Source: Acidovorax sp. NO-1
GTDB taxonomy: Bacteria; Pseudomonadota; Gammaproteobacteria; Burkholderiales; Burkholderiaceae_C
Reading direction: 5' to 3'
Assembly (NCBI RefSeq): GCF_000238595.1
Contig: NZ_AGTS01000089.1
Location: 1-42,435 of the forward strand
DNA: 42,435 nt
The notes under the pieces were generated by a model. It did no database searches. It was not told where the DNA came from and was given only the letters and a program-made list of their open reading frames with translations. Both the position numbers and the translations under genes were made by a program. Shown here piece by piece: positions 30,135 to 39,042 of the stretch. Each line of letters begins with the position of its first letter. The first letter of the stretch is position 1.

Positions 30135-31526
30135 CGCAACAGCTGTTCGCCACAGATGCTTTGCTGCCCACGGGCTGGGCGCGCAATGTGCTGATCACCT
30201 GGGATGGGGCAGGGTGCATCACTGGCGTCACGCCCAACGCCCAGCCAAATGGTGCCGCCATGGCCCCGGGCCCCGTGCTGCCCGGCATGCCCAACCTGCA
30301 CTCGCACGCCTTCCAGCGCGCGTTTGCGGGCCTGACCGAGTACCGGGGGGAAAGCCAGGACAGCTTCTGGAGCTGGCGCAACCTGATGTACCGCTTTGCG
30401 GCGCGCATCACGCCCGAATCGCTGGAGGCCATTGCCACCTGGCTGTACGTGGAGATGCTGGAGGCGGGCTACACCAGCGTGTGCGAGTTCCACTACGTGC
30501 ACCATGACCAGGATGGCACGCCATATGCCGATGACGCCACGCTGTCGCTCGCACTGCTGCGTGCAGCGCAACGTGCGGGCATTGGCATCACGCTGCTGCC
30601 GGTGCTGTACCAGACGAGCGGCTTTGGCGCCAAGCCACCGCGTGCGGACCAGGCACGCTTCATTCGCAGCACCGACAACGTGCTCTCATTATTGGAGCGC
30701 CTTGCGCCCGCTGCTCAAGCGCAAGGGGCCGTTTTGGGCCTCGCACCGCACTCATTGCGCGCGGTGCCGCCCGGCAGCCTGGCGGCTGCCGTGCAGGGCC
30801 TCACGGCGCTCAACGCGCAGGCGCCCATCCACATCCACATTGCCGAGCAGACGCAGGAGGTTCAGGATTGTGTGGCCTGGAGCGGCCAGCGCCCGGTGCA
30901 GTGGCTGCTGGAGCACGCACCCGTGGACGAGCGCTGGTGCCTGGTGCACGCCACGCACATGACCCCGCAGGAGTACCAGGACGCAGCGCGCACGGGCGCC
31001 GTGGCGGGCATCTGCCCCACTACCGAGGCCAACCTGGGTGACGGCATCTTCGACATGCCGCTGTGGCTGCAGCACGGCGGGCGCTGGGGTGTGGGCTCGG
31101 ACAGCCATGCCTGCGTGAATGCGGCAGAGGAATTGCTGATGCTCGAGTACGGCCAGCGCCTGTCGCTGCGCCAGCGCAATGTGCTGGCCGCCGCAGCGCA
31201 ACCCGAGGTGGCCACCGCCATGACCTTGCAGGCCGTGCAGGGCGGGGCGCAGGCCGCAGGCCGCGCCATGGGTGGGCTGGGCAGGGCCTGGGTGGTCGGG
31301 CCAGCAGGCCGACCTGGTGGCGCTGGATGCGCGGCACGTGGCGCTGCGCGATTTGCCTGCGCATAGCATGCTGTCGGCCCATGTGTTTGGCAGCCACCGC
31401 ACCTCGGCCATCGACAGCGTGTGGGTGGCGGGGCAGCGGCGCATCACGGGCGGCCGACACACGCTGCACGATGCGGCGGCCCATGCGTTTGTAGCGGCGC
31501 GCTCGGCCACCATTGCATCCGATTGA
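30131..31526 (+). pseudogene. hutF: Formimidoylglutamate deiminase HutF, frameshifted near the 3' end
   Basis: HutF removes ammonia from N-formimino-L-glutamate to give N-formylglutamate for HutG. The frame from 30131 has amidohydrolase metal motifs (PNLHSHAFQRAF with His57 and His59, HIHIAEQTQEV, GSDSHACVN) and reads as HutF to about residue 380. It then turns into Gly/Ala/Arg-rich sequence and stops at 31366. The missing C-terminus (QQADLVALDARHVALRDLPA ... SVWVAGQRRITGGRHTL) continues in the +1 frame to 31526. One extra base in the G-rich run near 31280-31300 (GGGCAGGGCCTGGGTGGTCG) explains it. Repaired, the protein would have about 464 residues. The shift could be real inactivation, recoding or a sequencing error; the intact downstream frame favours a recent change or an error. 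Confidence 0.85.
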
Positions 31527-31547
31527 ATTCATATCCGTGAGCTTGTG

Positions 31548-32363
31548 ATGACCGATACCTCTCCACCTCCTTTTGTCTTTTACCCCGGTACCGCGCCGCT
31601 GCTGGTGTCCATGCCCCATGCGGGTACCTATGTGCCGCATGCGCTGGCCGCGCGCTTCACCGACGAGGCACGCCAGGTACCTGACACCGACTGGCACATG
31701 GAGCGCCTCTATGCGTTTGCCAAGGACATGGGCGCGTCCATCCTCGTGGCCACGTACTCGCGGTATGTGGTCGATCTGAACCGCCCGCCCGATGGGGCCA
31801 GCCTCTACCCTGGCCAAAGCGTCACCGGCCTGTGCCCGGTCGATACGTTTGACGACACGCCCATCTATGCCCGGGGCGATGTGCCCGATGATGGCGAGGT
31901 GGCCGCGCGCCGCGATGCCGTCTGGGCGCCGTACCACGCGCAACTGCGTGCAGAGCTGGACAGCATCCGTGCGCAGCATGGTGTGGCGGTGCTGTGGGAT
32001 GCGCACTCCATCCGCTCGGTGCTGCCGCGCTTCTTTGAAGGCAAGCTGCCCGACCTGAACCTGGGCACGGCCAACGGCGAGAGCTGCGACCCGGCGCTGG
32101 CGCAGGAACTGCTGGCCATCGCCAAAGAGGCCCGGGGCTACACCGCCGTGCTCAATGGCCGCTTCAAGGGCGGGCACATCACGCGCCAGTATGGGAACCC
32201 CGCGCAGAACATACACGCGGTGCAGCTGGAGATGACGCAGTGCAGCTACATGCAGGAGGCCCTGCCGTTTGACTACCTGCCCGAGGTGGCAGCGGGCGTG
32301 CAGCCACACCTGCGCCGCATGTTGGAGGCTGCGATGGCCTTTGCGGAAGCGCAATCAGTTTGA
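31548..32363 (+). CDS. hutG: N-formylglutamate deformylase
   Basis: HutG hydrolyses N-formylglutamate to glutamate and formate, the last step of the five-step route. The 271 residues carry the N-formylglutamate amidohydrolase marks LVSMPHAGTYVP, VPDTDWHMERLY, AVLWDAHSIRS and NGRFKGGHITRQYGNP. A GTG directly before the ATG is an alternative start. It lies 21 bases after the end of the hutF region. HutG of this kind only makes sense with HutF, so the organism evidently had, or has, HutF function. Confidence 0.93.
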   Translation: MTDTSPPPFVFYPGTAPLLVSMPHAGTYVPHALAARFTDEARQVPDTDWHMERLYAFAKDMGASILVATYSRYVVDLNRPPDGASLYPGQSVTGLCPVDTFDDTPIYARGDVPDDGEVAARRDAVWAPYHAQLRAELDSIRAQHGVAVLWDAHSIRSVLPRFFEGKLPDLNLGTANGESCDPALAQELLAIAKEARGYTAVLNGRFKGGHITRQYGNPAQNIHAVQLEMTQCSYMQEALPFDYLPEVAAGVQPHLRRMLEAAMAFAEAQSV

Positions 32364-32480
32364 AATGGGCACCCCGCGGCGGGAGGGATCGGTGCTAGTA
32401 TGGCTTGGTCGGTCCGCCATGGACCGCCGTCTGGGCCCGCATCACGCAGAGGCCCGTTGTAGCGGGAGGAGCCGCACCCC

Positions 32481-32690
32481 ATGGACCCCACCGCTTATTA
32501 CTACATGCCCCTGTTCAAGCCCGGCGCTTTTGTGCAATGGAATCACCAGCGCGAAACCGTGAGCCATGTGGTGGTGCGCCGCAATGCACTGATGGTGTAC
32601 CTGGTGGGCCACGATTCCCCCGTGCACCCAGACGCACTGCACGTGGCGCCCACAGCCTTTCAGCTCACACGCGCGCCCGACCGGCTTTGA
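32481..32690 (+). CDS. Small hypothetical protein, 69 residues
   Basis: The ORF begins MDPTAYYYMPLFKPGAFVQW and has a GGGAGGAG sequence 9 or so bases before the ATG. The 69 residues are soluble, rich in Val, Tyr and His, with a beta-like pattern (SHVVVRRNALMVYLVGHDSP). I do not recognise a domain, but the composition is protein-like. It lies between hutG (118 bases upstream) and the convergent psd gene (31 bases downstream), so it may be the last gene of the hut transcript or separate. Confidence 0.6.
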   Translation: MDPTAYYYMPLFKPGAFVQWNHQRETVSHVVVRRNALMVYLVGHDSPVHPDALHVAPTAFQLTRAPDRL

Positions 32691-32720
32691 AGGCGGGCAG
32701 CCCCGCTGAAGGCGTGAGCT

Positions 32721-33572
32721 TTAGACGCCAGCGCGCTGCGCCATGGCTTCACCCAGCTGGATGGGGCGCGCGGGCGCCCATTGCGGGTTGAATTGCAGCG
32801 GCCCCTGCGGGAACAGCATCACCACGGTGGAGCCGAGCAGGAAGCGGCCCATTTCCTCACCCTTCTGCAGACTCACCTGGCCCTTGGCGTAGTCCCACTG
32901 CCGCAGCACGCCGGTGCGTGGCGGGTTCACCTGCCCATGCCACACGGTGGCCATGCTGCCTACGATGGTGGCGCCCACGAGTACCAGCACAAACGGCCCT
33001 TGGGCCGATTCAAAGAAGCACACCACGCGCTCATTGCGCGCGAACAGTCCGGGCACGCCGCGTGCCGTGGTGGGGTTCACCGAAAACAGGTCGCCCGGCA
33101 CATGCACCATGCGCGTGAGCTCGCCTGTGCAAGGCATGTGGATGCGGTGGTAGTCGCGTGGGCTCAGGTACAGCGTGGCGAAATGGCCGTTTTCAAAACG
33201 GGCTGCGGCGGCCGCATCGCCACCCACCAGGGCGGTGGTGGAGTAGGTGTGCCCCTTGGCCTGGAAGACCTGGTCCTTGGCAATGGGGCCGAACTGGCTG
33301 ATGGCGCCGTCCACAGGGCAGATCAGGTCGGCCTGGGCCAGCGGGCGGGCGCCTGGCTTGAGCGCCCGCGTGAAGAAGTCGTTGAACGACGTGTAGCTGG
33401 CAATGTCGGGATTCGCCGCTTCGGCCATGTTGACGTTGTAGCGAGCGACAAACCTGCGGATCACCGACGTGGTGAGGCCCCCGAGGCGGGCCGACGCAAA
33501 CTTGCCCGCCAGGGTGGTCAGTGCCTGCTTGGGCATAAGGTATTGCGGCAGAACTGCCAGGCGATCAGACAC
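32721..33572 (-). CDS. psd: Phosphatidylserine decarboxylase proenzyme
   Basis: Psd makes phosphatidylethanolamine at the inner membrane. The 283-residue proenzyme has the self-cleavage motif LGST at 246-249; Ser248 becomes the pyruvoyl group of the alpha chain. The Asp/His partners are in CPVDGA (Asp88) and SPRDYHRIHMP (His144). SYTSFNDFFTRALKPGARP near 59-77 is a second family hallmark. It is of the proteobacterial type I size. It sits downstream of livF with 62 bases between, on the same strand. Confidence 0.96.
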   Translation of the reverse strand: MSDRLAVLPQYLMPKQALTTLAGKFASARLGGLTTSVIRRFVARYNVNMAEAANPDIASYTSFNDFFTRALKPGARPLAQADLICPVDGAISQFGPIAKDQVFQAKGHTYSTTALVGGDAAAAARFENGHFATLYLSPRDYHRIHMPCTGELTRMVHVPGDLFSVNPTTARGVPGLFARNERVVCFFESAQGPFVLVLVGATIVGSMATVWHGQVNPPRTGVLRQWDYAKGQVSLQKGEEMGRFLLGSTVVMLFPQGPLQFNPQWAPARPIQLGEAMAQRAGV

Positions 33573-33634
33573 GGGCGAACCCCTCGAAGACGAAAGCGGA
33601 CGATTCTATCGGCGCGCGCAGGGCCGCCGCCGAT

Positions 33635-34348
33635 TCATACACCGAGGTACTGCTCCAGCAGCTGGGGCTCGGCATGCAGCGCGTCTGAGCTGCCCTCAAA
33701 CACCACCTGGCCCTTGACAAGGATGACATTGCGGTCGGTGATCTGCGTCACATGTTTCCAGTTCTTGTCCACGATCACGCTGCTGATGCCGCTGTCCTTG
33801 ATGAGGCTGCAGATGCGCCAGATCTCGCGGGCGATCAGCGGGGCCAGGCCCTCGGTCGCTTCGTCGAGGATGAGCACATCCGGGTTGGTCATCAGCGCGC
33901 GGCCAATGGTCAGCATCTGTTGCTCGCCCCCGCTGAGCTGCTGGCCACCGTGGCCGAGACGCTCCTTCAGGCGCGGGAAGGTCTCCAGTACACGCTCGTG
34001 GGTCCAGTCGCGCTGGCCGCGTGTGCCGGCGCGCGCGGCCATCTGCAGGTTTTCGACCACGCTCAGGTTGCCGAAGATACCCCGGCCCTCGGGCACGTAG
34101 GCAATGCCCAGCCGGGCCACTTCGTAGGGCGGCTTGCCCGTCACATCGCGGCCCGCCACGGCCACGCTGCCCGAGCGGGGCTTGACCAGGCCCATCAGCG
34201 ACTTGAGCAGGGTGCTCTTGCCCATGCCGTTGCGGCCCATGAGGCCGATCGTCTCGCCCTGGCCCACCGTGAAGTCAATGCCGTGCAGGATGTGGCTGCT
34301 GCCGTAGAAGGTGTGGATGCCCTTGGCATCGATCCATGGAGTGCTCAT
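33635..34348 (-). CDS. livF: Branched-chain amino acid ABC transporter ATP-binding protein LivF
   Basis: The 237-residue ATPase of the HAAT-type importer has Walker A GRNGMGKST (38-46), signature LSGGEQQMLTIGRAL and Walker B VLILDEATEGLAP, the LivF-specific wording. The start at 34348 lies one base after the livG stop, so they are coupled; the upstream extension in the open frame overlaps livG and is not used. It pairs with LivG under LivHM. The substrate is inferred from family and may include related amides. Confidence 0.93.
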   Translation of the reverse strand: MSTPWIDAKGIHTFYGSSHILHGIDFTVGQGETIGLMGRNGMGKSTLLKSLMGLVKPRSGSVAVAGRDVTGKPPYEVARLGIAYVPEGRGIFGNLSVVENLQMAARAGTRGQRDWTHERVLETFPRLKERLGHGGQQLSGGEQQMLTIGRALMTNPDVLILDEATEGLAPLIAREIWRICSLIKDSGISSVIVDKNWKHVTQITDRNVILVKGQVVFEGSSDALHAEPQLLEQYLGV

Positions 34349-34349
34349 C

Positions 34350-35123
34350 TCAGTGGTCCTCACCCAGGTAGGCAGCCTGCACCATGGCATCGGCGCGCAC
34401 CTCGGGTGGCGAGCCATGTGCGATTACTTCACCGTTGACCATCACGGTGAGGTGGTCGGCCAGTGCAAACACGGCATCCATGTCGTGCTCTACCAGCATG
34501 ATGGCGTGGGCGGGCTTGAGGCGCTGAAGCAGCTCGACCATGCGCTCGGCCTCGGCCACGCCCATGCCGGCCAGGGGTTCGTCAAGCAGCAGCACCTGGG
34601 GCTCGGTGGCCAGGGTCATTGCGATTTCGAGCTGGCGCTGTTCGCCATGGCTCATGGCCCCGGCGATGGCCATGCGCCGGTTTTTCAAGCCAGAAAGCTC
34701 GATAGCGCTTTCCAGGCGTGCGTTGGTAGCTCTGTTTTTTATAGTGTCTGAGCGGGTGTCCTGCCACCAGCGCAACGGGTTCCAGGGCTGTTGTGCATCG
34801 CGCGACTGGGCGGCCAGGCGCACGTTTTCGTGCACGGTGAGCGGTAGAAAGATGTTGGTCTTCTGGTAGCTGCGGCCCAAACCCTGGCGCGAGATGCGCT
34901 CGGGCGCCCATCCAGTGACTTCGGTAGCACCCAGGTGCACCTGGCCCGACGTGGGCACAAGGTCGCCCGAGAGAAGGTTGGTCAGCGTGGATTTGCCCGC
35001 GCCGTTCGGGCCGATCACCGCATGGATCCGGCCGCGCCACAGCTCGACCGACACGCCATTCACGGCGGCGAGACCGCCAAATCGTTTGGTGAGCTGGCGC
35101 GCCGAGAGCAATACCTCAGCCAT
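34350..35123 (-). CDS. livG: Branched-chain amino acid ABC transporter ATP-binding protein LivG
   Basis: The 257-residue partner ATPase has Walker A GPNGAGKST (38-46), signature MSHGEQRQLEIAMTL, Walker B VLLLDEPLAGMG and H-loop IMLVEHDMDAVF. LivG uses SHGEQ in place of SGGQ, as here. Residues 126-148 (DTIKNRATNARLESAIELSG and LKN) match the window's palindromic repeat (copy F) in frame and lie in the helical subdomain, where other LivG proteins vary. Its end is one base from livF, and its start overlaps livM by 8 bases. Confidence 0.92.
   Translation of the reverse strand: MAEVLLSARQLTKRFGGLAAVNGVSVELWRGRIHAVIGPNGAGKSTLTNLLSGDLVPTSGQVHLGATEVTGWAPERISRQGLGRSYQKTNIFLPLTVHENVRLAAQSRDAQQPWNPLRWWQDTRSDTIKNRATNARLESAIELSGLKNRRMAIAGAMSHGEQRQLEIAMTLATEPQVLLLDEPLAGMGVAEAERMVELLQRLKPAHAIMLVEHDMDAVFALADHLTVMVNGEVIAHGSPPEVRADAMVQAAYLGEDH
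34681..34747 (+). repeat. Dispersed palindromic repeat inside livG, copy F
   Basis: ATAGCGCTTTCCAGGCGTGC then TAGCTCTGTTTTTTATAGTG follows the order AGCGCTT - stem - AGCTnTnTTTTTATAG of the other copies, with the right stem half decayed. It is in frame in livG on the opposite strand and encodes residues 126-148. Confidence 0.55.
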
Positions 35124-36114
35124 GGCGCTCGTCCTCCGTCGCCTGGGTGGCCCGGCGCTGCCCCAGCATGCCCAGCAAGCCGCGGGGCGCCGCCACCACC
35201 ACCAGCACAATGAACCCGCCCATCAGCAACTGCCAGTGCTTGGTGATGTCCTTGAATACATGCAACAGGTATTCGAATGCAAAAGCACCGACGATGGCGC
35301 CCGCAAAGTTGCCCATGCCGCCCAGGATGACCATCATGATGGCGTGGGCGCTCATGTGAAAGCCCATCAACTCGGGGTTCACGTAGCCTGTCTGGGCACC
35401 CCACAGATATCCAGCCAGGCCCGCCAGTGCGCCCGCCACGGTGAACGCGGTGAGCTTGTAGCCGCGGGTGCCAAAGCCCATCGCGCGCATACGGTGCTCA
35501 TTGATGCGGATGCCCGCCAGCGCACGGCCCAGCGGGCTCCACAACAGGCGCCGCAGCAGCACATAGACCAGCACGACCAGCGCCAGGGTGAAGTAGTAAA
35601 ACGTCTTGCGACCTTCCAGGTCGAACGGCAGCCAGCCCAGGATGGACGCATCAGGCCGGAAGTTGATGTACAGCCCGTCTGATCCCCCCAGCACCTTGTT
35701 GTCGAAGAACAGGTAGAAGACCATCTGCGCGAACGCCATGGTGACCATGATGAAGTAGATGCCATGGGTGCGCACCACAAAGAACCCGATCACCAGCGCC
35801 ACGAGGCCGGACACAGCCACTGCGAGCGGCAGCGACCACCACAGGCTGACCGGCATGTCCGCAGGGGTAAGAAAGGCGAGGGCGTAGCCCGCCACGCCAA
35901 AGTAGGCGGCGTGACCGAGCGACACCAGGCCAGTCACACCCTGGAGCAGATCCAGGCTCATGGCAAAAATGGCCATGATCATCATGCGCGTGACCATCTG
36001 AACGTAGAAGTCGGTGCCGACCACAGGGAACAACAGCAGCGCAGCCAGGCCGAGCCCCAGGGCGAACTGCACGCTGCGCGGCAGCGCTTCAATATTGGCG
36101 CGGGGCGTGCTCAT
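35116..36114 (-). CDS. livM: Branched-chain amino acid ABC transporter permease LivM
   Basis: The 332-residue permease has about 8-10 hydrophobic helices. It shows LivM marks such as GVTGLVSLGHAAYFGVAGYA and GRALAGIRINEHRMRAMGFG, the cytoplasmic coupling loop. The C-terminal region holds GGMGNFAGAIVGAFAFEYL. It forms the channel with LivH. Its end overlaps livG by 8 bases. The livH stop lies 61 bases upstream. Confidence 0.94.
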   Translation of the reverse strand: MSTPRANIEALPRSVQFALGLGLAALLLFPVVGTDFYVQMVTRMMIMAIFAMSLDLLQGVTGLVSLGHAAYFGVAGYALAFLTPADMPVSLWWSLPLAVAVSGLVALVIGFFVVRTHGIYFIMVTMAFAQMVFYLFFDNKVLGGSDGLYINFRPDASILGWLPFDLEGRKTFYYFTLALVVLVYVLLRRLLWSPLGRALAGIRINEHRMRAMGFGTRGYKLTAFTVAGALAGLAGYLWGAQTGYVNPELMGFHMSAHAIMMVILGGMGNFAGAIVGAFAFEYLLHVFKDITKHWQLLMGGFIVLVVVAAPRGLLGMLGQRRATQATEDERHG

Positions 36115-36175
36115 GCGGGTGAACCTGGTCGAGAAACGGGTAACGTTTGCGTAACAAAAAGCGGGGGGTGTGCTG

Positions 36176-37039
36176 TCATTGTTTGAAAAGGCCTTCGGGT
36201 TTCCACAGCAGCACGGCGGCCATCAGCATGTAGACCAGCATCCCGGCCATGGAGGGGAGCAGTACCTTGCCGAAGGTATCGACCAGCCCCACAAGCAGGG
36301 CGGAGATCAGCGCGCCCCGCACCGATCCGATGCCGCCGATGACCACCACCACGAAACACATGATGAGCACCGACGAACCCATGTTCGGGTAGACGCTGGA
36401 GACGGGTGCGGCCACCATGCCCGCCACCGCTGCCAGGCCCACACCGAGCGCGAAAACGATGGCGTGGATGAGCTTGATGTTCACCCCCAGTGATTCGGCC
36501 ATGTCGCGGTTGAAAGCTCCAGCGCGAATCTTCATGCCCAGGCGGGTTCTGGAGATCAGCAGATACAAACCAATCGCCAGTGCAATGCAGACGCCCGAGA
36601 TGAACAGGCGGTATATCGGGTACGAGAGGGTGTCGGTGAGTGGTATGGACCAGTCCAGCACTGCCGGGATGGCGACACCGTGCACGTCATCACCCCACAA
36701 GATGGACCGCAGCTCCTCAAAGATGTAGATGAGGCCGAAAGTCAGCAGCACCTGATCGAGGTGGTCGCGGTGATAGAAATGCCGAATCAGCAGCCATTCG
36801 AGCGCGAGACCGAACACCACGGCCAGAGCCGCGCCACCCACAATTGCCAGCGTGAGGCTGCCAAAGTAGCCCGAGAGTGAATACGCAAGGTAGGCACCCA
36901 GCATGTAAAAGCTTCCGTGTGCCAGGTTCACCACGCCCATGATGCCGAATATGAGCGTGAGCCCGGCGGCCAGCATGAACAGCAGCAACCCGTACTGCAC
37001 GCTGTTGAGCAGCTGGATCAGAAAGGTAGCGAAATCCAT
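36176..37039 (-). CDS. livH: Branched-chain amino acid ABC transporter permease LivH
   Basis: This 287-residue permease partner has the LivH hallmarks AAGLTLIFGIMGVVNLAHGS near the N-terminus, the coupling loop RAGAFNRDMAESLGVNIKL and GGIGSVRGALISALLVGLVD near the C-terminus. The ATG at 37039 (MDFATFL) gives a regular N-terminus; one three codons earlier is possible. It follows the LysE-type gene by 21 bases, so that exporter gene probably shares the liv transcript. Confidence 0.94.
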   Translation of the reverse strand: MDFATFLIQLLNSVQYGLLLFMLAAGLTLIFGIMGVVNLAHGSFYMLGAYLAYSLSGYFGSLTLAIVGGAALAVVFGLALEWLLIRHFYHRDHLDQVLLTFGLIYIFEELRSILWGDDVHGVAIPAVLDWSIPLTDTLSYPIYRLFISGVCIALAIGLYLLISRTRLGMKIRAGAFNRDMAESLGVNIKLIHAIVFALGVGLAAVAGMVAAPVSSVYPNMGSSVLIMCFVVVVIGGIGSVRGALISALLVGLVDTFGKVLLPSMAGMLVYMLMAAVLLWKPEGLFKQ

Positions 37040-37060
37040 GGTGGGCAAACAGACTGGAGA

Positions 37061-37702
37061 TCAGGTGGCGCGGCGTGTGGCCAGCAAAAGGGTGCCCATC
37101 AGTGTGAACAGGCCGCCCGAGATGCGGTTGAACCAGCGCATGCGTGCGCCAGAACGCAAAACGGGTGCCAGCCTTGCTACACCCAGTGCACAAAGCGTGA
37201 GCACTGTGCATTCAAAAGCTGCAAAGGTGCTTGCCAGCACGGCAAACTGCGGCGCAAAGGCGGCGGTCGGGTCCAGAAACTGGGGGAAAAACGCCGTGAA
37301 GAACAGCAGGGCCTTGGGGTTGCTGCCGCCCACGATCAGACCCTGGATGTAGAGCTTGCGCGCGGGCACAACGGCCTTGGCCTGTGTGCCGCTGGCGGGC
37401 ATCTTGTCAAACACCGTGGTCGGGCCGCGAAACGTCTTGATGCCAAGCCAGATCAGATATGCCGCGCCCGCAGCCTTGAGCACCCAGAAGGCAGTCTCCG
37501 ATGCCGCCAGCAATGCGCCCAGGCCCAGGGCCGAAAGCAGCATGGTGCCCAGCACTGCCGTCACGCTGCCTGCAGCAGCGGCGAGGGCCTTGCGCGGGCC
37601 GTACTGCAGAGAATTGGTCATGCACATGAGCATCGTCGGGCCGGGCGAAAGAACCAGCAGGGCCACTGCGGCGAAGTAGAGCAGGTAGGTACTGAGCGAC
37701 AT
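37061..37702 (-). CDS. LysE/RhtB-family amino acid exporter
   Basis: A 213-residue membrane protein of the LysE/RhtB family, which exports amino acids such as homoserine, threonine or leucine. It has six predicted helices and the conserved N-terminal segment VLSPGPTMLMCMTNSLQYGP, followed by GLGALLAAS and the NPKALLFFTAFFPQF motif. The ATG at 37702 (MSLSTYLLYF) gives the family N-terminus. It lies between the liv binding-protein gene and livH, a position that couples a possible exporter with an importer. The substrate cannot be told from sequence. Confidence 0.9.
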   Translation of the reverse strand: MSLSTYLLYFAAVALLVLSPGPTMLMCMTNSLQYGPRKALAAAAGSVTAVLGTMLLSALGLGALLAASETAFWVLKAAGAAYLIWLGIKTFRGPTTVFDKMPASGTQAKAVVPARKLYIQGLIVGGSNPKALLFFTAFFPQFLDPTAAFAPQFAVLASTFAAFECTVLTLCALGVARLAPVLRSGARMRWFNRISGGLFTLMGTLLLATRRAT

Positions 37703-37854
37703 AGGATCGGGTGGAAGGCAGGTGGCCGCAAGGTCCGGGCGCACAGCAGACAGTCCTGCCCTGGCGGCAGTCCATCAATGCATTGTGTCAAAGCTGGGGG
37801 CGAGCCGGACCCGAGGTCCAGCACGCGCCGTGTCCCGGGCCGTGGGTGAGCGCC

Positions 37855-39042
37855 TCAGCCCATGCGGCAGCCGGCACCGCTGTCGGCCAGGGCCTTGGCG
37901 GCAATGCCGATCACCTTGTTTTCCTTGTTTTCGACGCGGCGCAGGTAGATGTCCTGCACCGGGTTGTGTGCCTTGCTCATCGTCCACTTGCCGCGCGGGC
38001 TGTCGATGGTGGCGCTCTCCATGGCCTTGATGATGGCTGGCTTGGCAGACAGGTCGCCCTTGACGGCGTTGGCACCCTGCACCAGCAGCAGACCGGTGTC
38101 ATAGCCTTGCACGGCGTACACATCGGGCTGGCTGCGGAAGGCCTTGGCGTATTCCAGGCGGAACTGCTTGTTGCGCGGGGTGTCCAGCGAGTCGCTGTAG
38201 TGCATCGTGGTGATGATGCCTTCGGCCGCCGGGCCTGCAGCCTCCAGCACCCCTTCGGTCAGAAAGCCCGATCCATACAGCGGAATCTTGTCCTTGAGCC
38301 CGGCAGCTGCATAGTCACGAATGAACTTGGCCGCACCACCCCCGGCGAAGAAGCACGCAACCGCATCGGGCTTGAGTGCGGCTATCTCGGTGAGCAGCGC
38401 CTGGAACTCCACATTGGGGAACGGCAATCCGAGCTCTTTGACGATCGTACCGCCTGCCTTGGTATAGCTGTCCTTGAAGCCCTCGAAAGCTTCGTCGCCC
38501 GCAGCGTACTTCCAGGTGATCCAGACGGCCTTCTTGTGGCCCCTTTCCACCATGGCCTTGCCCAGGGCCAGCGTGGGCTGGGAATTGCTGAACGACGTAC
38601 GGAATACGTTGGGTGCACACAGGGCACGGGTGGCTGCGTGAACGCCCGCATTGGGGATCAGGTTGAGCACGCCGGTGTCGCGCGCCACTTTCTGGATGCC
38701 CATCTGCACGCCGGAATGAACGGTGCCTATCAGCACGTCGACCTTGTCACGCTGGACCAGCTTGCTGGCGTTCTCGACGCCTTTGCTGGGTTCGGATTCA
38801 TCGTCCACCTTGAACCATTCAATATCACGCCCACCGAGCTTGCCGCCTTGCTGGTCGATGGCAAGCCGGACACCGTTCTCGATCGCCACCCCCAACTGGG
38901 CAAAGGTGCCTGTGTAGGGCAGCATGAATCCCACACGCACTTTGCCACTCTGAGCGCGCACGATGGAGGGCAGCAGCAGCCCTGTGGATGCTGCGCCGAC
39001 AAGGGTGGCGCTGCGGCTGAGAACGAGGCGGCGGGTGGTCAT
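37855..39042 (-). CDS. Branched-chain amino acid ABC transporter substrate-binding protein
   Basis: The 395-residue periplasmic binding protein is of the Leu/Ile/Val (Peripla_BP_6) type. The N-terminus MTTRRLVLSRSATLVGAAST has a twin-arginine-like start and a signal sequence ending in VRAQ. The mature protein opens VRVGFMLPYTGTFAQLG, with ENASKLVQRDKVDVLIGTVH in the first lobe and a C-terminal lobe ending in a Cys-containing GAGCRMG. It is the first gene of the liv cluster and is divergent from the HPP/CBS gene. Its ligand may be an aliphatic amino acid or an amide; sequence alone does not settle this. Confidence 0.92.
   Translation of the reverse strand: MTTRRLVLSRSATLVGAASTGLLLPSIVRAQSGKVRVGFMLPYTGTFAQLGVAIENGVRLAIDQQGGKLGGRDIEWFKVDDESEPSKGVENASKLVQRDKVDVLIGTVHSGVQMGIQKVARDTGVLNLIPNAGVHAATRALCAPNVFRTSFSNSQPTLALGKAMVERGHKKAVWITWKYAAGDEAFEGFKDSYTKAGGTIVKELGLPFPNVEFQALLTEIAALKPDAVACFFAGGGAAKFIRDYAAAGLKDKIPLYGSGFLTEGVLEAAGPAAEGIITTMHYSDSLDTPRNKQFRLEYAKAFRSQPDVYAVQGYDTGLLLVQGANAVKGDLSAKPAIIKAMESATIDSPRGKWTMSKAHNPVQDIYLRRVENKENKVIGIAAKALADSGAGCRMG

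Noticed and set aside
31272..31526. An independent 84-codon gene after hutF
   Set aside because: Its sequence is the expected HutF C-terminus in the +1 frame, with no ribosome-binding site of its own; it belongs to hutF.
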